Positions 17,191-26,426 are shown, counted from the first letter of the stretch. The stretch is 64,000 nucleotides of DNA from Nakamurella aerolata (GCF_013002705.1 NZ_JABEND010000006.1:1-64000), one strand, 5' to 3'. The notes: generated from the sequence alone by a model not told the origin. Numbers and translations are program-made.

Positions 17191-18054
17191 CTACTTGCCG
17201 GACGGGTGCGGCAGCACCAGGTCGACCACTACCGGCAGGTGATCGGACGCCAGGGTGCTCGGCACGGTAGCTGCCCTCGGCGTGGCGCCGCCGCGGGTGA
17301 AGACGTAGTCGATGCGGCCCTTCGGGTCGTCGGCGTCGAAGGTGTAGCCGGGGCCGATGCCGACCGCCTGCCAGGCGTCGGTGTACTCGGTGCTGAGCTT
17401 GGCGTGCTCGGCCGAGTCCGGTTCGGCGTTCATATCGCCGAGCAGTACCGTCGGCCGGGGATCGGCGGAGGTGATGCCGAGAATCGCGTCGATCTGGGCC
17501 AGTCGCTCGTCAGAGTTGTTGTGCTGCAAGTGAGTTCCCAGCACCCGGACGGAAACGCCGCGCACCTTGATGTCCGCCTGCAGCAGGCCGCGCTGTTCGC
17601 CGGCGGGGAACTTCGGCAGCGCCGTGTTGGACCAGTCGCGGATCGGGTACTTGGACAGGATCGCGGTGCCGTACTGGGCGTCGGGCAGACCCGGCGCCGC
17701 CGGGTCGGCCTGCAGATTCTTGCCGTACACCATGTCCATGCCAAGCCGGCGTCCCAGCCACTCGGCCTGATCGACGTAGCCGGAACGCTCGCCCCAGAAC
17801 CGGTCGACCTCTTGCAGGGCGATCACCTCGGCCCCGGAATCCTCCAGCACCCGAGCGACCCGCTCCAGGTCGAGCAATCCGTCGGCGCCCTGCGCGTGGT
17901 GGATGTTGTAGGTCGCCACCTTCAGGGTGCGCTCGGACGGCGCGGCCCCGGCGCCGGGAGGGCTCAACAATCCGATCACCAGCAGGGCTCCGATCAGGGC
18001 GGCGAGCAAGCCGGCGACGCGTCCGCTCCTGGCGGTGGACTGTGCGAATGTCAT
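17191..18054 (-). CDS. Secreted endonuclease/exonuclease/phosphatase-family protein
   Basis: A 287-residue protein with an N-terminal hydrophobic segment (VAGLLAALIGALLVIGLLS, about residues 14-32) ending in an Ala-rich cleavage region, then a complete EEP domain: ATYNIHHAQG, VIALQEVDR, GTHLQHNN, LLGDMNAEPD, RIDYVFTRG and SDHLPVVVD supply the Asn, Glu, His and Asp residues of the metal site. It is probably exported and acts as a phosphodiesterase or DNase-like enzyme; the substrate is unknown. ATG 18054 is chosen because the hydrophobic signal follows directly. Confidence 0.85.
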   Translation of the reverse strand: MTFAQSTARSGRVAGLLAALIGALLVIGLLSPPGAGAAPSERTLKVATYNIHHAQGADGLLDLERVARVLEDSGAEVIALQEVDRFWGERSGYVDQAEWLGRRLGMDMVYGKNLQADPAAPGLPDAQYGTAILSKYPIRDWSNTALPKFPAGEQRGLLQADIKVRGVSVRVLGTHLQHNNSDERLAQIDAILGITSADPRPTVLLGDMNAEPDSAEHAKLSTEYTDAWQAVGIGPGYTFDADDPKGRIDYVFTRGGATPRAATVPSTLASDHLPVVVDLVLPHPSGK

Positions 18055-18136
18055 GTGGGGAGCCAACTTTCCGTCGGTGTCGGCGAGCGAGGCAGCAGAT
18101 GAACACTGCCCCACTGCAGGGTGAAAAGCCGTGGCA

Positions 18137-19723
18137 TCACGGCGATCTGGCGGGGTCGGTGGACTCGGCGCGGTCGGCCGCGGCGTCCGGGCTCTGCCGG
18201 GACGTCAGGCCGCTGTACGGCAGGAAGATCACCGACAGCACCAGCACCCCTGCCGTCACCCACAGGGCATGCCGAGGCGACATCACCACCGTCAGCAGCG
18301 ACCCGGCGGCAATGAACAACGGGAACGTCACCCGCAGCGCCACCGCCCAGGCGGCGGCGACTCTTGCCAGCAGGTGATCGGGCGTCTGCTGCGCCCGATA
18401 GGTGGCCATCGCCGGGTTGGTGAGCGCGAAGAAGAACATCGCGATGCCCTCGCACATGGCGATCCAGGCGAAGCCGGCCCAGCCGTGCGGCGACAGCGGC
18501 AACAGCACCAGGGTGACGATCCTGGCGATCCCGAACCAGACCAGCACCTCGATGATCCCGAACCGTTCCAGCGCGCGTTTGGCCAGCATCGAACCGGCGA
18601 GCGGGCCGAGGCAGGCCACCCCGGCCTCCAGCCCGTACTGCCACGGCGCCAGGCCCACGTCCCGCAGCATCATCAGGGTCAGCAGCGGTGCCAGCATGGT
18701 GATGGCGCCGCCGAACAGCATGGTGTTGAGCAGCAGCGAGCGCAGCTGCGGGTGCCGCCAGATGTGCTGGAATCCGGCGACACTTTCGGTCCACAGCGAC
18801 GGCCTTTCCGCGGCCGGCTTCGGCGGCGGCGGTTCCGGGCGGCGGATCCGCGGGATGAACAGCAGCGACGCCAGATAGCTCACCGCGTCGACCGCGACGG
18901 TGGCCAGCGGGCCGATCAGCGAGATGGCGGCGCCGCCCAGCGGCGGACCGATCCCACGGGAGATCCAGGTCGCCGACTCCAATCGCCCGGAAGCGTCCGC
19001 CATCCGCTGCCTGCCCACCAACGCGACGGTGTGCGCGCCGGCCGCTGACTGGAAGGCGACCGTCGCCACCGCGGCGATCGAGGCCACCACGATCAGCTGG
19101 GTGAGCGTGACGTCGGTCAGCAGGCCGATAATCGGAATGGAAGCCCAGGCGGCGAACTGCACGAGGTCGGCACCGATCAGCACCGGCCGCTTGCGCCGGT
19201 ACTCCACCCAGCGACCCAGTGGCAGCCCGAAAACGCCGGCCACCAACGCGCTGATCGCCATCATCATCGCGACCTGCCAGTCGGCGGCGTTCACCAGCAA
19301 GATCGCCACCAGCATCACCGCGCCGTTGGCGAACGCGCTGCCGAACATCGAGATGCTGTTGGCCCACCACAGTTTGTGGAAGTCGCTGTCGCCGCGCACC
19401 GAACTGGCGTCGGGCGAGGTGCCGGGCTTGTCGGCAGCCTGGTCAGCGGCGTTTTCCCCGGCGGCGACCGACTCGGCGTCGGCTACGGCCGTCGGGTCGC
19501 CGCCGGTGACGGAAGCGGCCACCGACCCCGCCTCCCGCTCGATCCGCTGCTGGTCCGTCGAGTCTTGCTTGGACGCTGAAGAATTCGAACCGGAGGGTTT
19601 GGAGACTGAGGAATGGGAACCGGAGGGTTTGAGGTCTGAGGGATTGGAGTCGGAGAAAGTGGAGTCGGAGGACGAACCCCGACCCGACCCGGCGTCGTCC
19701 GCCTGGCCCCGATGCGCTGCCAT
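18137..19723 (-). CDS. MFS transporter (EntS-like) with long Ser-rich N-terminal tail
   Basis: A 528-residue protein. The first 115 residues are disordered and Ser/Pro/Asp-rich with short repeats (KPSGSHSSVSKPSGSNSS), unusual for the family. From about residue 118 there are twelve predicted helices of the MFS_3 / enterobactin-exporter type (LWWANSISMFGSAFANGAV, then GPPLGGAAISLIG), suggesting an exporter for a small molecule. It is divergent from argS. Substrate cannot be inferred. The tail makes the start uncertain, but the frame is continuous from ATG 19723 and the repeat DNA shows the same codon bias. Confidence 0.85.
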   Translation of the reverse strand: MAAHRGQADDAGSGRGSSSDSTFSDSNPSDLKPSGSHSSVSKPSGSNSSASKQDSTDQQRIEREAGSVAASVTGGDPTAVADAESVAAGENAADQAADKPGTSPDASSVRGDSDFHKLWWANSISMFGSAFANGAVMLVAILLVNAADWQVAMMMAISALVAGVFGLPLGRWVEYRRKRPVLIGADLVQFAAWASIPIIGLLTDVTLTQLIVVASIAAVATVAFQSAAGAHTVALVGRQRMADASGRLESATWISRGIGPPLGGAAISLIGPLATVAVDAVSYLASLLFIPRIRRPEPPPPKPAAERPSLWTESVAGFQHIWRHPQLRSLLLNTMLFGGAITMLAPLLTLMMLRDVGLAPWQYGLEAGVACLGPLAGSMLAKRALERFGIIEVLVWFGIARIVTLVLLPLSPHGWAGFAWIAMCEGIAMFFFALTNPAMATYRAQQTPDHLLARVAAAWAVALRVTFPLFIAAGSLLTVVMSPRHALWVTAGVLVLSVIFLPYSGLTSRQSPDAAADRAESTDPARSP

Positions 19724-19849
19724 GTCCGAACCATAGGCACGGCAGGTGCCCGACCCTCGAGTTTTGGCAACTTGTGGTCAGATCTGCGGCAGGGCCAAGG
19801 AGTACTGCCGGCGAACATCAGCGGTCGCTGGAATCAATATCATGGGCTG

Positions 19850-21634
19850 GTGACTGGTCCTTCCCCCGCAGCTGTTTCTGGTTCCTCCCGGACGGTGTCC
19901 CCGTTCGCGCCGGCCGATGTGCTGGCGCCGCGCATCGGCGCCGCGATCGAGGCGGCGTTCGGCGCCGAGTACGCCGGGGTGGACCCGCTGCTGCGACCGA
20001 GCCAGTTCGCCGACCTGCAGGCCAATGTCGCGCTGTCGCTGGCCAAGAAGGTCGGGGCGAAACCGCGGGACGTTGCCGAGAAGATCGTTGCGGCGCTGGA
20101 CGTCTCCGACCTGGCGTCGTCCGTTGAGATCTCCGGGCCCGGCTTCATCAACCTGACGCTCTCCCCCGGCTGGCTGTCCGGCGCCGCCACCTCGATGGCC
20201 GGCGACGAGCGGCTCGGGGTGCCGCGGCAGGAGCGGCAGATCGTGCCGATCGACTACTCGGCACCCAACGTGGCCAAGGAGATGCACGCCGGCCACCTGC
20301 GCACCACCGTCGTCGGCGACTCGCTGGCACGCACCCTTGAACACCTGGGCCACCAGGTGATCCGGCAGAACCACATCGGCGACTGGGGCACGCCGTTCGG
20401 CATGCTGATCGAGCATCTGCTCGACGTCGGCGAGACCTCGGACGAGGCGACGCTGCTGGAGGTCGACCCGAACAGCTTCTATCAGCACGCACGGGAAAAG
20501 TTCGACAGTGACCCGGCTTTCGCCGATCGGGCGCGCGGCCGGGTGGTCAAGCTGCAGGCCGGTGACGCCCCTACCCTGGCGGTGTGGAACCGGCTGGTCG
20601 GGCTCTCCAAGGTGTATTTCAATCGCATCTACAGCGCACTGGATGTCACCCTGACCGACGGCGATCTGGCCGGCGAGTCGATGTACAACGACCAGCTGCA
20701 GGCCGTCTGCGACGAGCTGGAGGACCGCGGGATCGCGGTGATCAGCGACGGCGCACTGTGCGTCTTCCTGCCGGGATACACCGGCCGCGAGGGCAAGCCG
20801 GTGCCGTTGATCGTTCGGAAGTCGGACGGCGGTTACGGCTACGGCACAACGGATCTGGCCACCGTCAAGTATCGGGTGCAGCAGTTGCACGCCAACCGGA
20901 TCCTCTACGTGATCGGCTCGCCGCAGTCGCTGCACCTGAACATGGTGTGGGACACCGCCCGTGCGGCCGGCTGGTTACCGGACGACGTCGAGGTGGTGCA
21001 CGTGCAGATCGGCAACGTGCTCGGCTCCGACCGGAAGATGCTGCGCACCCGCTCCGGCAACCCACTGCGGCTGATGGGCTTGGTGGACGAGGCAAACACG
21101 GTGGCGCGCAAGGTGATCGACGAGGCCCGGCCCGACCTGGACGAGGCTATTCGCGCGGAGATCGCCCCGCAGATCGGCGTCGGAGCCATCAAGTACGCCG
21201 ACCTGTCGGTGGCGCACGACACCGAGTACGTGCTCGACCTGGAACGGATGGTGTCGCTCACCGGCAACACCGGCCCGTACCTGCAGTACGCGGCCGCCCG
21301 CATCCACTCGATCTTCCGCAATGCCGGCATGGCGCCCGACGCGGCGACCGCCCCGATCGTCGTCGCCGAGGCAGCCGAGCGGGACCTGGTGCTGGCGCTG
21401 CTGCAGTTCGGCAGCACGGTGGCGCTGGTCGGTGACGCGCTGGAGCCGCACCGGCTGGCCGGCTACCTGTTCGAGCTGGCACAGGCCTTTTCGTCGTTCT
21501 ACGAGAAGTGCCCGGTGTTGAAGGCCGACGACGCGGCGGTGCGCGACTCGCGGCTGGCGCTGAGCGCGCTGACGCTGCGGGTGCTCACCCAGGGCTTGGA
21601 ACTGCTCGGCATTCGCTCGCCGGAGCGCATGTAG
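19850..21634 (+). CDS. argS: Arginyl-tRNA synthetase
   Basis: A 594-residue class I synthetase. The N-terminal Add-1 region is followed by the HIGH-type motif VAKEMHAGHLRTT (about residue 145), the Arg-specific GDWGTPFGML, the KMSK-equivalent DRKMLRTRSG (about residue 395) and the DALR anticodon-binding domain ending in VLTQGLELLGI. It charges tRNA-Arg and is an essential single-copy enzyme. GTG 19850 is taken as the start (VTGPSPAAVS); the upstream open frame to 19712 is shadow sequence in the divergent promoter region. Confidence 0.95.
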   Translation: MTGPSPAAVSGSSRTVSPFAPADVLAPRIGAAIEAAFGAEYAGVDPLLRPSQFADLQANVALSLAKKVGAKPRDVAEKIVAALDVSDLASSVEISGPGFINLTLSPGWLSGAATSMAGDERLGVPRQERQIVPIDYSAPNVAKEMHAGHLRTTVVGDSLARTLEHLGHQVIRQNHIGDWGTPFGMLIEHLLDVGETSDEATLLEVDPNSFYQHAREKFDSDPAFADRARGRVVKLQAGDAPTLAVWNRLVGLSKVYFNRIYSALDVTLTDGDLAGESMYNDQLQAVCDELEDRGIAVISDGALCVFLPGYTGREGKPVPLIVRKSDGGYGYGTTDLATVKYRVQQLHANRILYVIGSPQSLHLNMVWDTARAAGWLPDDVEVVHVQIGNVLGSDRKMLRTRSGNPLRLMGLVDEANTVARKVIDEARPDLDEAIRAEIAPQIGVGAIKYADLSVAHDTEYVLDLERMVSLTGNTGPYLQYAAARIHSIFRNAGMAPDAATAPIVVAEAAERDLVLALLQFGSTVALVGDALEPHRLAGYLFELAQAFSSFYEKCPVLKADDAAVRDSRLALSALTLRVLTQGLELLGIRSPERM

Positions 21635-21667
21635 CGCGATTCGCGGCGGCGAGCCGGGTCGGCCCGA

Positions 21668-22306
21668 TCAGATGGTGACTTCGCCGGTGTCGGTGACGAA
21701 GGTGACCGACCTGAGCCCCGACTGCCCGTTCGGCGCCGACCAGTCCACCTTCACATCGCCAAGCGGGTCGTCCTCGGGTTCGCCCAGCCACGCCGAGACG
21801 AACCGCGGGTCGCCGGCGATGTCGAGCGAGGCGAGGGTCGCAGCGGGCGGGCCGGCCTGGCTCGGGTGATGCTCCGGTGCCGACGTCCAGTGCAGGAAGA
21901 ACGGCAGCTGCGGGTCGTTCATCAACCCGGAGACGCCGATCTGCTCCCAGGTGAGCTTGAACCCGTCCGGCCAGACCCGGTGCGCCTGGGTGCGCGGGCG
22001 CCCGAGCCGCTGCTCGTAGGGGGTGAGATCGTCCACCGACACGACCCAGCCGAGCCAGCCGCCGCCCGATTCGGTGCGGGCCCGCACGGCCTGCCCGAAC
22101 GGGGCCTGGTCGGCGGCCGGATGATCCAGCGCTGCCACGATCTCCAGGTAGCGCCGGTCGGCCAGGGGGATCAACCGGTTCTGGGTGCCGAACGTCGGAT
22201 GCACGCCGCCGGTGATGGTCCTGGTGCCGAGTTGCTCGGCCAACCGCGCCGCGGTGGCGTCCAGTCCGTCGGGTCCGGCGGCATACGACACATGATCCAG
22301 GCGCAT
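21668..22306 (-). CDS. Glyoxalase-like (VOC) domain protein
   Basis: A 212-residue protein starting MRLDHVSYAAGPDGLDATAARLAEQLG, the first module of a glyoxalase-like (PF13468-type) fold; EIVAALDHP and WLGWVVSVDDL complete it. It keeps the metal-binding style His5 and Glu near residue 58, but the substrate is unknown. Such proteins are frequent in actinobacteria. It converges on argS. ATG 22306 is used because the beta strand begins at once; the longer open frame upstream has no family similarity. Confidence 0.82.
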   Translation of the reverse strand: MRLDHVSYAAGPDGLDATAARLAEQLGTRTITGGVHPTFGTQNRLIPLADRRYLEIVAALDHPAADQAPFGQAVRARTESGGGWLGWVVSVDDLTPYEQRLGRPRTQAHRVWPDGFKLTWEQIGVSGLMNDPQLPFFLHWTSAPEHHPSQAGPPAATLASLDIAGDPRFVSAWLGEPEDDPLGDVKVDWSAPNGQSGLRSVTFVTDTGEVTI

Positions 22307-22471
22307 AGGCCCATCCTGGCAGCCGCTCCCGGCACGATCGCCCCTGGGGTCGATTGTCCGGACAGAACATGGCTCACCGCGCCAGTAGCGGCTGCCGCCG
22401 TATCGGCCCATGCCCGCTGACCTGCGCTAACGGGGTGGCTGGCCATTCCGGCCGGTGGCCGTCGCGAGCGC

Positions 22472-22508
22472 CTCTGGCAATGCTCCGTCTCGCGGAGCAT
22501 TGCCAGAG
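22472..22508. repeat. 37-bp palindromic element, copy 1 (intergenic)
   Basis: Arms CTCTGGCAATGCTCCG and CGGAGCATTGCCAGAG (16 bases each, perfect) around loop TCTCG. This is the reference copy of a five-member family in the window. It lies between two minus-strand genes. Confidence 0.9.
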
Positions 22509-22548
22509 CGTCGTGCGAGAGGCCCTATCGGCTGCGCGGGCAACGGCG

Positions 22549-22620
22549 GAAAAATGTGCGGCTGGAACGGCAAACGACCAGGTCAGATTTGGGTTGGCCC
22601 GGTCGAGCCGCACATTTTTC
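22549..22620. repeat. 15-bp perfect inverted repeat with 42-base spacer
   Basis: GAAAAATGTGCGGCT (22549-22563) and AGCCGCACATTTTTC (22606-22620) are exact complements. Each outer end is A/T-rich, giving a T-run at the 3' side on both strands, so it can act as a bidirectional terminator; alternatively it marks the ends of a 72-bp miniature element. It starts 40 bases from palindrome copy 1. Confidence 0.75.
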
Positions 22621-22667
22621 TCGTGGCGGGGTCGGATTGGTCGGTCGTCGTTGGTCGGTCGTCTTGG

Positions 22668-24413
22668 TCAGTCGGCGCGGTGGCGGGTGGGGGCGTCACT
22701 GGGCGCGGCCACGCCGGTCGCCTCGTGTCTGCCGGCCGTCACCTCATGCTTGCCGGCCGCCTCATGCCTGCCGCCCGCCACCTCATGACGGCCGTCTGCC
22801 GGCTGGTAATGGCCGGCCGCGGCCTGGTGTGCTTCCGCGGAAGCGGGTTCGGGGGACCGCGGGTCGGTGGCGTCCGACGACCCGGCCGGCCGGCGGTGTC
22901 CGACGTGAGCGGGCCGGGCGAAGCTCAGCACCGCGATCAGCCCGACGATCAACACCGCGGCGGGCAGCCACAGGCTGTGGCCCATCGCCTGGGCGAACGG
23001 TTCCCGCAGCGGCGCCGGCAGCGGGCCGCGCGCGGTCTGCAGCGCCTCCGGGCTCGGCGGCGGCGAACCGGCCGGCAGTTGCCGCGCGGCCGCGGCTAGT
23101 TTGCTCTGAATCTGGTTCTGCATCAGCACCCCGACGGCGGCGCTGCCGAGCACCGCACCGACCTGCCGCGTCATGTTGTAGACACCGGCGCCGGCCCCGG
23201 CCAGCCGCAACGGCAGGTTCCGGGTGGCGGTCGCCGACAGCGGCGCCCAGATGAACGCGTTGCCAATGCCCATCACGGCGATCGGCAGCAGAATCTGCAC
23301 CACCGACGCGGTCGGCGACGCCACCGCACCCAGCCACCACAGCGCCAGCGACGTCAGGGTGAATCCGAAACCGGCGATGTAGCGCGGGTGCGCGCGATCG
23401 GTGAGCATGCCGACCGGACGGGCCAGCATCCCCGACGTCACCGCAAGCGGGACCATCAGCAGGGCAGCACGCATCGGCGAGAGCCCCATCGACTTCTGGG
23501 CGAACAACATCAGCGGGATCGCCATGCCGGTCACCGCGAAACCCATGGTGGCGATGCCGAGGTTGCCCAGCGAGAAGTTGCGGTCGCGGAACAGCGCAAG
23601 GCTCATCAGCGGCTCGGTCTTGCAGATCGCCTGCCACCCGATGAACGCGATCAGCACCACAACACCGCCGCCGATCATCAGCCAGATACGGGCGTCCCAA
23701 TCGTTCTTCTGCCCCTCCTGCAGGCCGAAGGTGAGAAGGAACAACCCCACCGCAGAGAGCACAATGCCGAGCACGTCGAACCGGTGCCGGTGGGTCGGCA
23801 GCTGCGGCACCAGCTGCATCGCCAGCACGAACGCCACCACCCCGACCGGCACGTTGACGAAGAAGATCCATTCCCAACCAAAGTTGTCGACCAGGAAGCC
23901 ACCGGCCAACGGGCCGACCAGAATGGCGATACCGGCGACACTGCCCCACAGACTCATCGCGGTCCCGCGCTTGGCCGGCGGGAAGGTGCGGGTGATGACG
24001 GCCATGGTCTGCGGCGTCATCAGCGCGGCACCGAGGCCCTGCACCGCGCGGGCGGCGATCAGCATCTCGACACTGCCGGACAGTCCGCACCAGGCCGAGG
24101 CCAGGGTGAAGATCACCAGGCCGATCAGATAGATGTTCTTCGGACCGAACTGGTCGCCCAGCCGACCGGAAACCAACAGCGGCACCACATATGCCAGCAG
24201 GTAGGCGCTGGTCACCCACACCACACTGTTCAGGTCGGTCTGCAGACCGACCATGATCGAGTCGGTGGCGACCGACACGATGGTGGAGTCGATCAGAATC
24301 ATGAAGAACCCGAGCACCAACGCCCACAGCGCCAGCCACGGGTTGCGGCCATCGGGATTCTGGCCGCCGGCCAACGGATCTGCTGCCGTCGGCTTGGACG
24401 TCGATTCGGTCAT
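22668..24413 (-). CDS. MFS drug efflux transporter, DHA2 (EmrB/QacA) family, with His-rich tail
   Basis: A 581-residue protein with 14 predicted helices. Motif A is SGRLGDQFGPK, the first helix has LIDSTIVSVATDSI (family motif D1) and helix 5 has GPLAGGFLVDNFGWEWIFFVN, the motif C region of DHA2 drug exporters. The last 60 residues are a hydrophilic tail with short His-containing repeats (GGRHEAAGKHEVTAGRHEA) that is not part of the fold and may bind metal or be simple repeat slippage. The ATG overlaps the TGA of the upstream PadR gene, so regulator and pump are one operon. Substrate is unknown. Confidence 0.93.
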   Translation of the reverse strand: MTESTSKPTAADPLAGGQNPDGRNPWLALWALVLGFFMILIDSTIVSVATDSIMVGLQTDLNSVVWVTSAYLLAYVVPLLVSGRLGDQFGPKNIYLIGLVIFTLASAWCGLSGSVEMLIAARAVQGLGAALMTPQTMAVITRTFPPAKRGTAMSLWGSVAGIAILVGPLAGGFLVDNFGWEWIFFVNVPVGVVAFVLAMQLVPQLPTHRHRFDVLGIVLSAVGLFLLTFGLQEGQKNDWDARIWLMIGGGVVVLIAFIGWQAICKTEPLMSLALFRDRNFSLGNLGIATMGFAVTGMAIPLMLFAQKSMGLSPMRAALLMVPLAVTSGMLARPVGMLTDRAHPRYIAGFGFTLTSLALWWLGAVASPTASVVQILLPIAVMGIGNAFIWAPLSATATRNLPLRLAGAGAGVYNMTRQVGAVLGSAAVGVLMQNQIQSKLAAAARQLPAGSPPPSPEALQTARGPLPAPLREPFAQAMGHSLWLPAAVLIVGLIAVLSFARPAHVGHRRPAGSSDATDPRSPEPASAEAHQAAAGHYQPADGRHEVAGGRHEAAGKHEVTAGRHEATGVAAPSDAPTRHRAD

Positions 24414-25168
24414 GTGCTGTCCTTGCTGGTGCTGGTTCTCGGATTGGCTTTTGATGTGGCTCTTGTGCGGCCGGCGGTGCCGGGCCGGGCCGAGGCGGTG
24501 GCTTCGGCGGCCGGTTGGCTGCTGCCCGCGGAGGGTGACCGGCGAGAGGTCGGTGCCGGCGGCTGCCCAGGCGCGGCCGGCTGACAGTCCGGCGGGTTCT
24601 CCCACGGCAGCGTGCCGTCGTCGATCTGCTCGACAATGCCGTCCAGCCAACCGATCTCGGCGCGTTTGGTAACGATCAGATACTCCAGATCGAGCATCCA
24701 CCTGCGCGGTTTGCCCTGGCCGATGATGTTGTCCAGGGCGGCCTGCATATGGTCGACGTCGCGCTGCAAAGCACTGATCCTGGCGCGCAGTTGATGCACC
24801 ACCTCGCCGGCGGTCAGGTTGTGCGCCTCGGCCAGCGCCACCGGGAAGATCGGGTACTCGTTGACCGGGGTGCCGAGTCGGTGCAGCAACGACGCGGCCA
24901 GTGCCAGTTCGCCGGCGGCGGTGATCTGGTAGGTGGTGCGCTCCGGCCGGTTGCCGTCGCGGTCGGTACCTATCGCCTGCACGTAGTCGAGATCGTCGAG
25001 CTTGGCCACCGCGTGATACAGCGACCCCGGCCGGATCTTGACATTGATGTCTTCCCGCCTGCGCATCAGAATTTGATACATCTCGTAGGGATGGCGCGGC
25101 CCCTCGGCCAGCAGACCGAGGGTGACGAGCGCGAGCGGGTTCAGCGTGGTGGGCAACACGGAGGACAC
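24410..25168 (-). CDS. PadR-family transcriptional repressor
   Basis: A 252-residue protein. Residues 10-95 are the PadR winged helix (ALVTLGLLAEGPRHPYEMYQ, then KIRPGSLYHAVAKLDDLDY) and residues about 100-180 the PadR C-terminal dimerisation helices. The last 70 residues are a Pro/Ser/Ala-rich disordered tail. The stop codon overlaps the start of the DHA2 pump (ATGA), the classic arrangement in which the repressor controls its own operon and senses the pump's substrate. The start is GTG 25168; a second GTG a few codons on is possible. A palindrome at 25193-25218 is a likely operator. Confidence 0.9.
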   Translation of the reverse strand: MSSVLPTTLNPLALVTLGLLAEGPRHPYEMYQILMRRREDINVKIRPGSLYHAVAKLDDLDYVQAIGTDRDGNRPERTTYQITAAGELALAASLLHRLGTPVNEYPIFPVALAEAHNLTAGEVVHQLRARISALQRDVDHMQAALDNIIGQGKPRRWMLDLEYLIVTKRAEIGWLDGIVEQIDDGTLPWENPPDCQPAAPGQPPAPTSRRSPSAGSSQPAAEATASARPGTAGRTRATSKANPRTSTSKDST

Positions 25169-25192
25169 CAGGACGATGCTAGCTACTCCGTT

Positions 25193-25218
25193 GCGAATAC
25201 TCCAGTCGGAATATTCGC
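25193..25218. promoter_or_regulatory. Candidate PadR operator
   Basis: GCGAATA (25193-25199) and TATTCGC (25212-25218) form a 7-bp inverted repeat with a 12-base spacer, 25 bases upstream of the PadR start. It is the only AT-containing palindrome in the promoter region of the regulator-pump operon, so autorepression through it is likely. Inference from position and symmetry. Confidence 0.5.
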
Positions 25219-25252
25219 AGCGGAGGATGCGCTCGCAGTGCCGGACGATCGA

Positions 25253-26335
25253 TCAGCCGGCGCGCGAGCGAAACTGCTGCGGGCTCACGCCTTTGACGCG
25301 CTTGAACGCGGCGCTCAGCGCGAACGGCGAGGCATAGCCGACGGCCCTGGCCGCGCGTTCAAGGGTGGCGCCATCCAGCAGCAGGTCGGCGGCCAGTTGA
25401 ATCCGCCAGCCGGCGAGGTACGCCATCGGGCTCTCCCCGACGGCATCGGTGAAGCGCCTGGCCAGCACCGCCCGCGAGACGCCGCAGAACCGGGCCAGCG
25501 ACGCCACCGTCCACGGCTCGGCCGGGTTGTGCTGCAGCGCGGCGAGCGCCCGCCGGATCAGCTCGTCCTGCCCGCCGATGCCGACCCCGGTGCCCGGCTC
25601 GGCTCGCTCCTGCCAACTCCGCAACACCCCGAGCAACAACAGGTCGAGCAGCCGGTCGATCACCGCGTCCTGCGCGGCCCGCTCGCTGCCCAGCTCGGCC
25701 TTGAGCAACTCGGCCACCGGCCAGTCGAGATCGTCCGCGGGCACCACCAACACTCGCGGTAGGGCGGCCAGCAGCCGCTCCCCCACCTCGTTGCCACTGG
25801 CGTAACTGGCTGTGACAAAAGAAGTCTCGCCGGACGGGTCGTCGCCCCAGCTGCGGATGCCGAGGCTCAGCCTGTTGTGCAGCGGCTCGCCGTTCGGGGT
25901 CCGGCACCGACCGTCGGGGCCGATGACGGCCAGCGGCTCCGAAGTCGCCGGGGTCGGCGGCTGGGTGCCCGCCGGGACGTCGGAGACGGCGGCTGCGTCG
26001 GTGGCGTCCGGTGTGTCGGTGGCGTCCGGTGTGTCGGTGGCGTCCGGTGTGTCGGTGTCGTCGGCTGCGTCGATGACGTCGGTCCCATCGGCTCGGTCGA
26101 TGACGTCGGTGACGTCGTACGGGTCGGGCCCGCGCACCAGCGCAATCTGACCCGGTTCGATGCGAGCGGTCCGGCCGTCGGCCCAGCGCAGCTGTAGCGC
26201 CGACCCGACGGCGATGAGCAGGCACAGCGCGGCTTCGTCCTCGATGCACAGTCGCCACCCCGGTCGCAGCGCCACCCGCAGCGCGAAGGCGCGCTGTGCA
26301 CGTGGGCCGCTGACCACCGATCCGACGAGATCCAT
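25253..26335 (-). CDS. AraC-family regulator with cupin domain and tandem-repeat insert
   Basis: A 360-residue protein. Residues 1-200 are a cupin_6-type sensor and residues about 255-358 carry two helix-turn-helix motifs (VASLARFCGVSRAVLARRF, then ERAARAVGYASPFALSAAF) ending QQFRSRAG. Inside the sensor, around residues 85-130, a low-complexity Asp/Thr/Ala-rich insert includes three copies of DTPDAT. It is divergent from the NmrA-like gene and probably controls that operon, as AraC-cupin regulators next to NAD(P)-binding oxidoreductases often do. DNA-binding assignment is firm; ligand unknown. Confidence 0.9.
   Translation of the reverse strand: MDLVGSVVSGPRAQRAFALRVALRPGWRLCIEDEAALCLLIAVGSALQLRWADGRTARIEPGQIALVRGPDPYDVTDVIDRADGTDVIDAADDTDTPDATDTPDATDTPDATDAAAVSDVPAGTQPPTPATSEPLAVIGPDGRCRTPNGEPLHNRLSLGIRSWGDDPSGETSFVTASYASGNEVGERLLAALPRVLVVPADDLDWPVAELLKAELGSERAAQDAVIDRLLDLLLLGVLRSWQERAEPGTGVGIGGQDELIRRALAALQHNPAEPWTVASLARFCGVSRAVLARRFTDAVGESPMAYLAGWRIQLAADLLLDGATLERAARAVGYASPFALSAAFKRVKGVSPQQFRSRAG
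25997..26050. repeat. 18-bp tandem repeat x3 inside the AraC-type gene
   Basis: Three perfect tandem copies of GTCGGTGGCGTCCGGTGT (plus strand), each adding six residues (DTPDAT on the coding strand). In frame, so copy number can change without breaking the gene. Confidence 0.9.
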
Positions 26336-26355
26336 AGCCGTACCGTAACCCAGGA

Positions 26356-26403
26356 CGAGACGTTTGCGTATGTTTTACAGACCTCAAAGCATTGATCGTC
26401 TCG
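26356..26403. promoter_or_regulatory. Inverted repeat in the AraC/NmrA divergent promoter
   Basis: CGAGACG (26356-26362) and CGTCTCG (26397-26403) are exact inverted copies spaced by 34 bases in the 91-base region between the divergent genes. The spacer is unusually AT-rich for this genome and probably holds the promoter. A binding site for the AraC-type regulator is possible. Confidence 0.3.
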
Positions 26404-26426
26404 GAGCGGGCGGGTGAACTGAGGCC

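Larger units (their letters stand above)
22307..22667. other. Gene-free interval with two kinds of inverted repeat
   Basis: This 361-base gap between the VOC gene and the MFS gene, both on the minus strand, holds one copy of the 37-bp palindrome (22472-22508) and a separate pair of 15-base inverted arms at 22549-22620. The part after 22620 is made of short GGTCGGTCGTC-like near repeats. No gene is supported. Confidence 0.6.
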
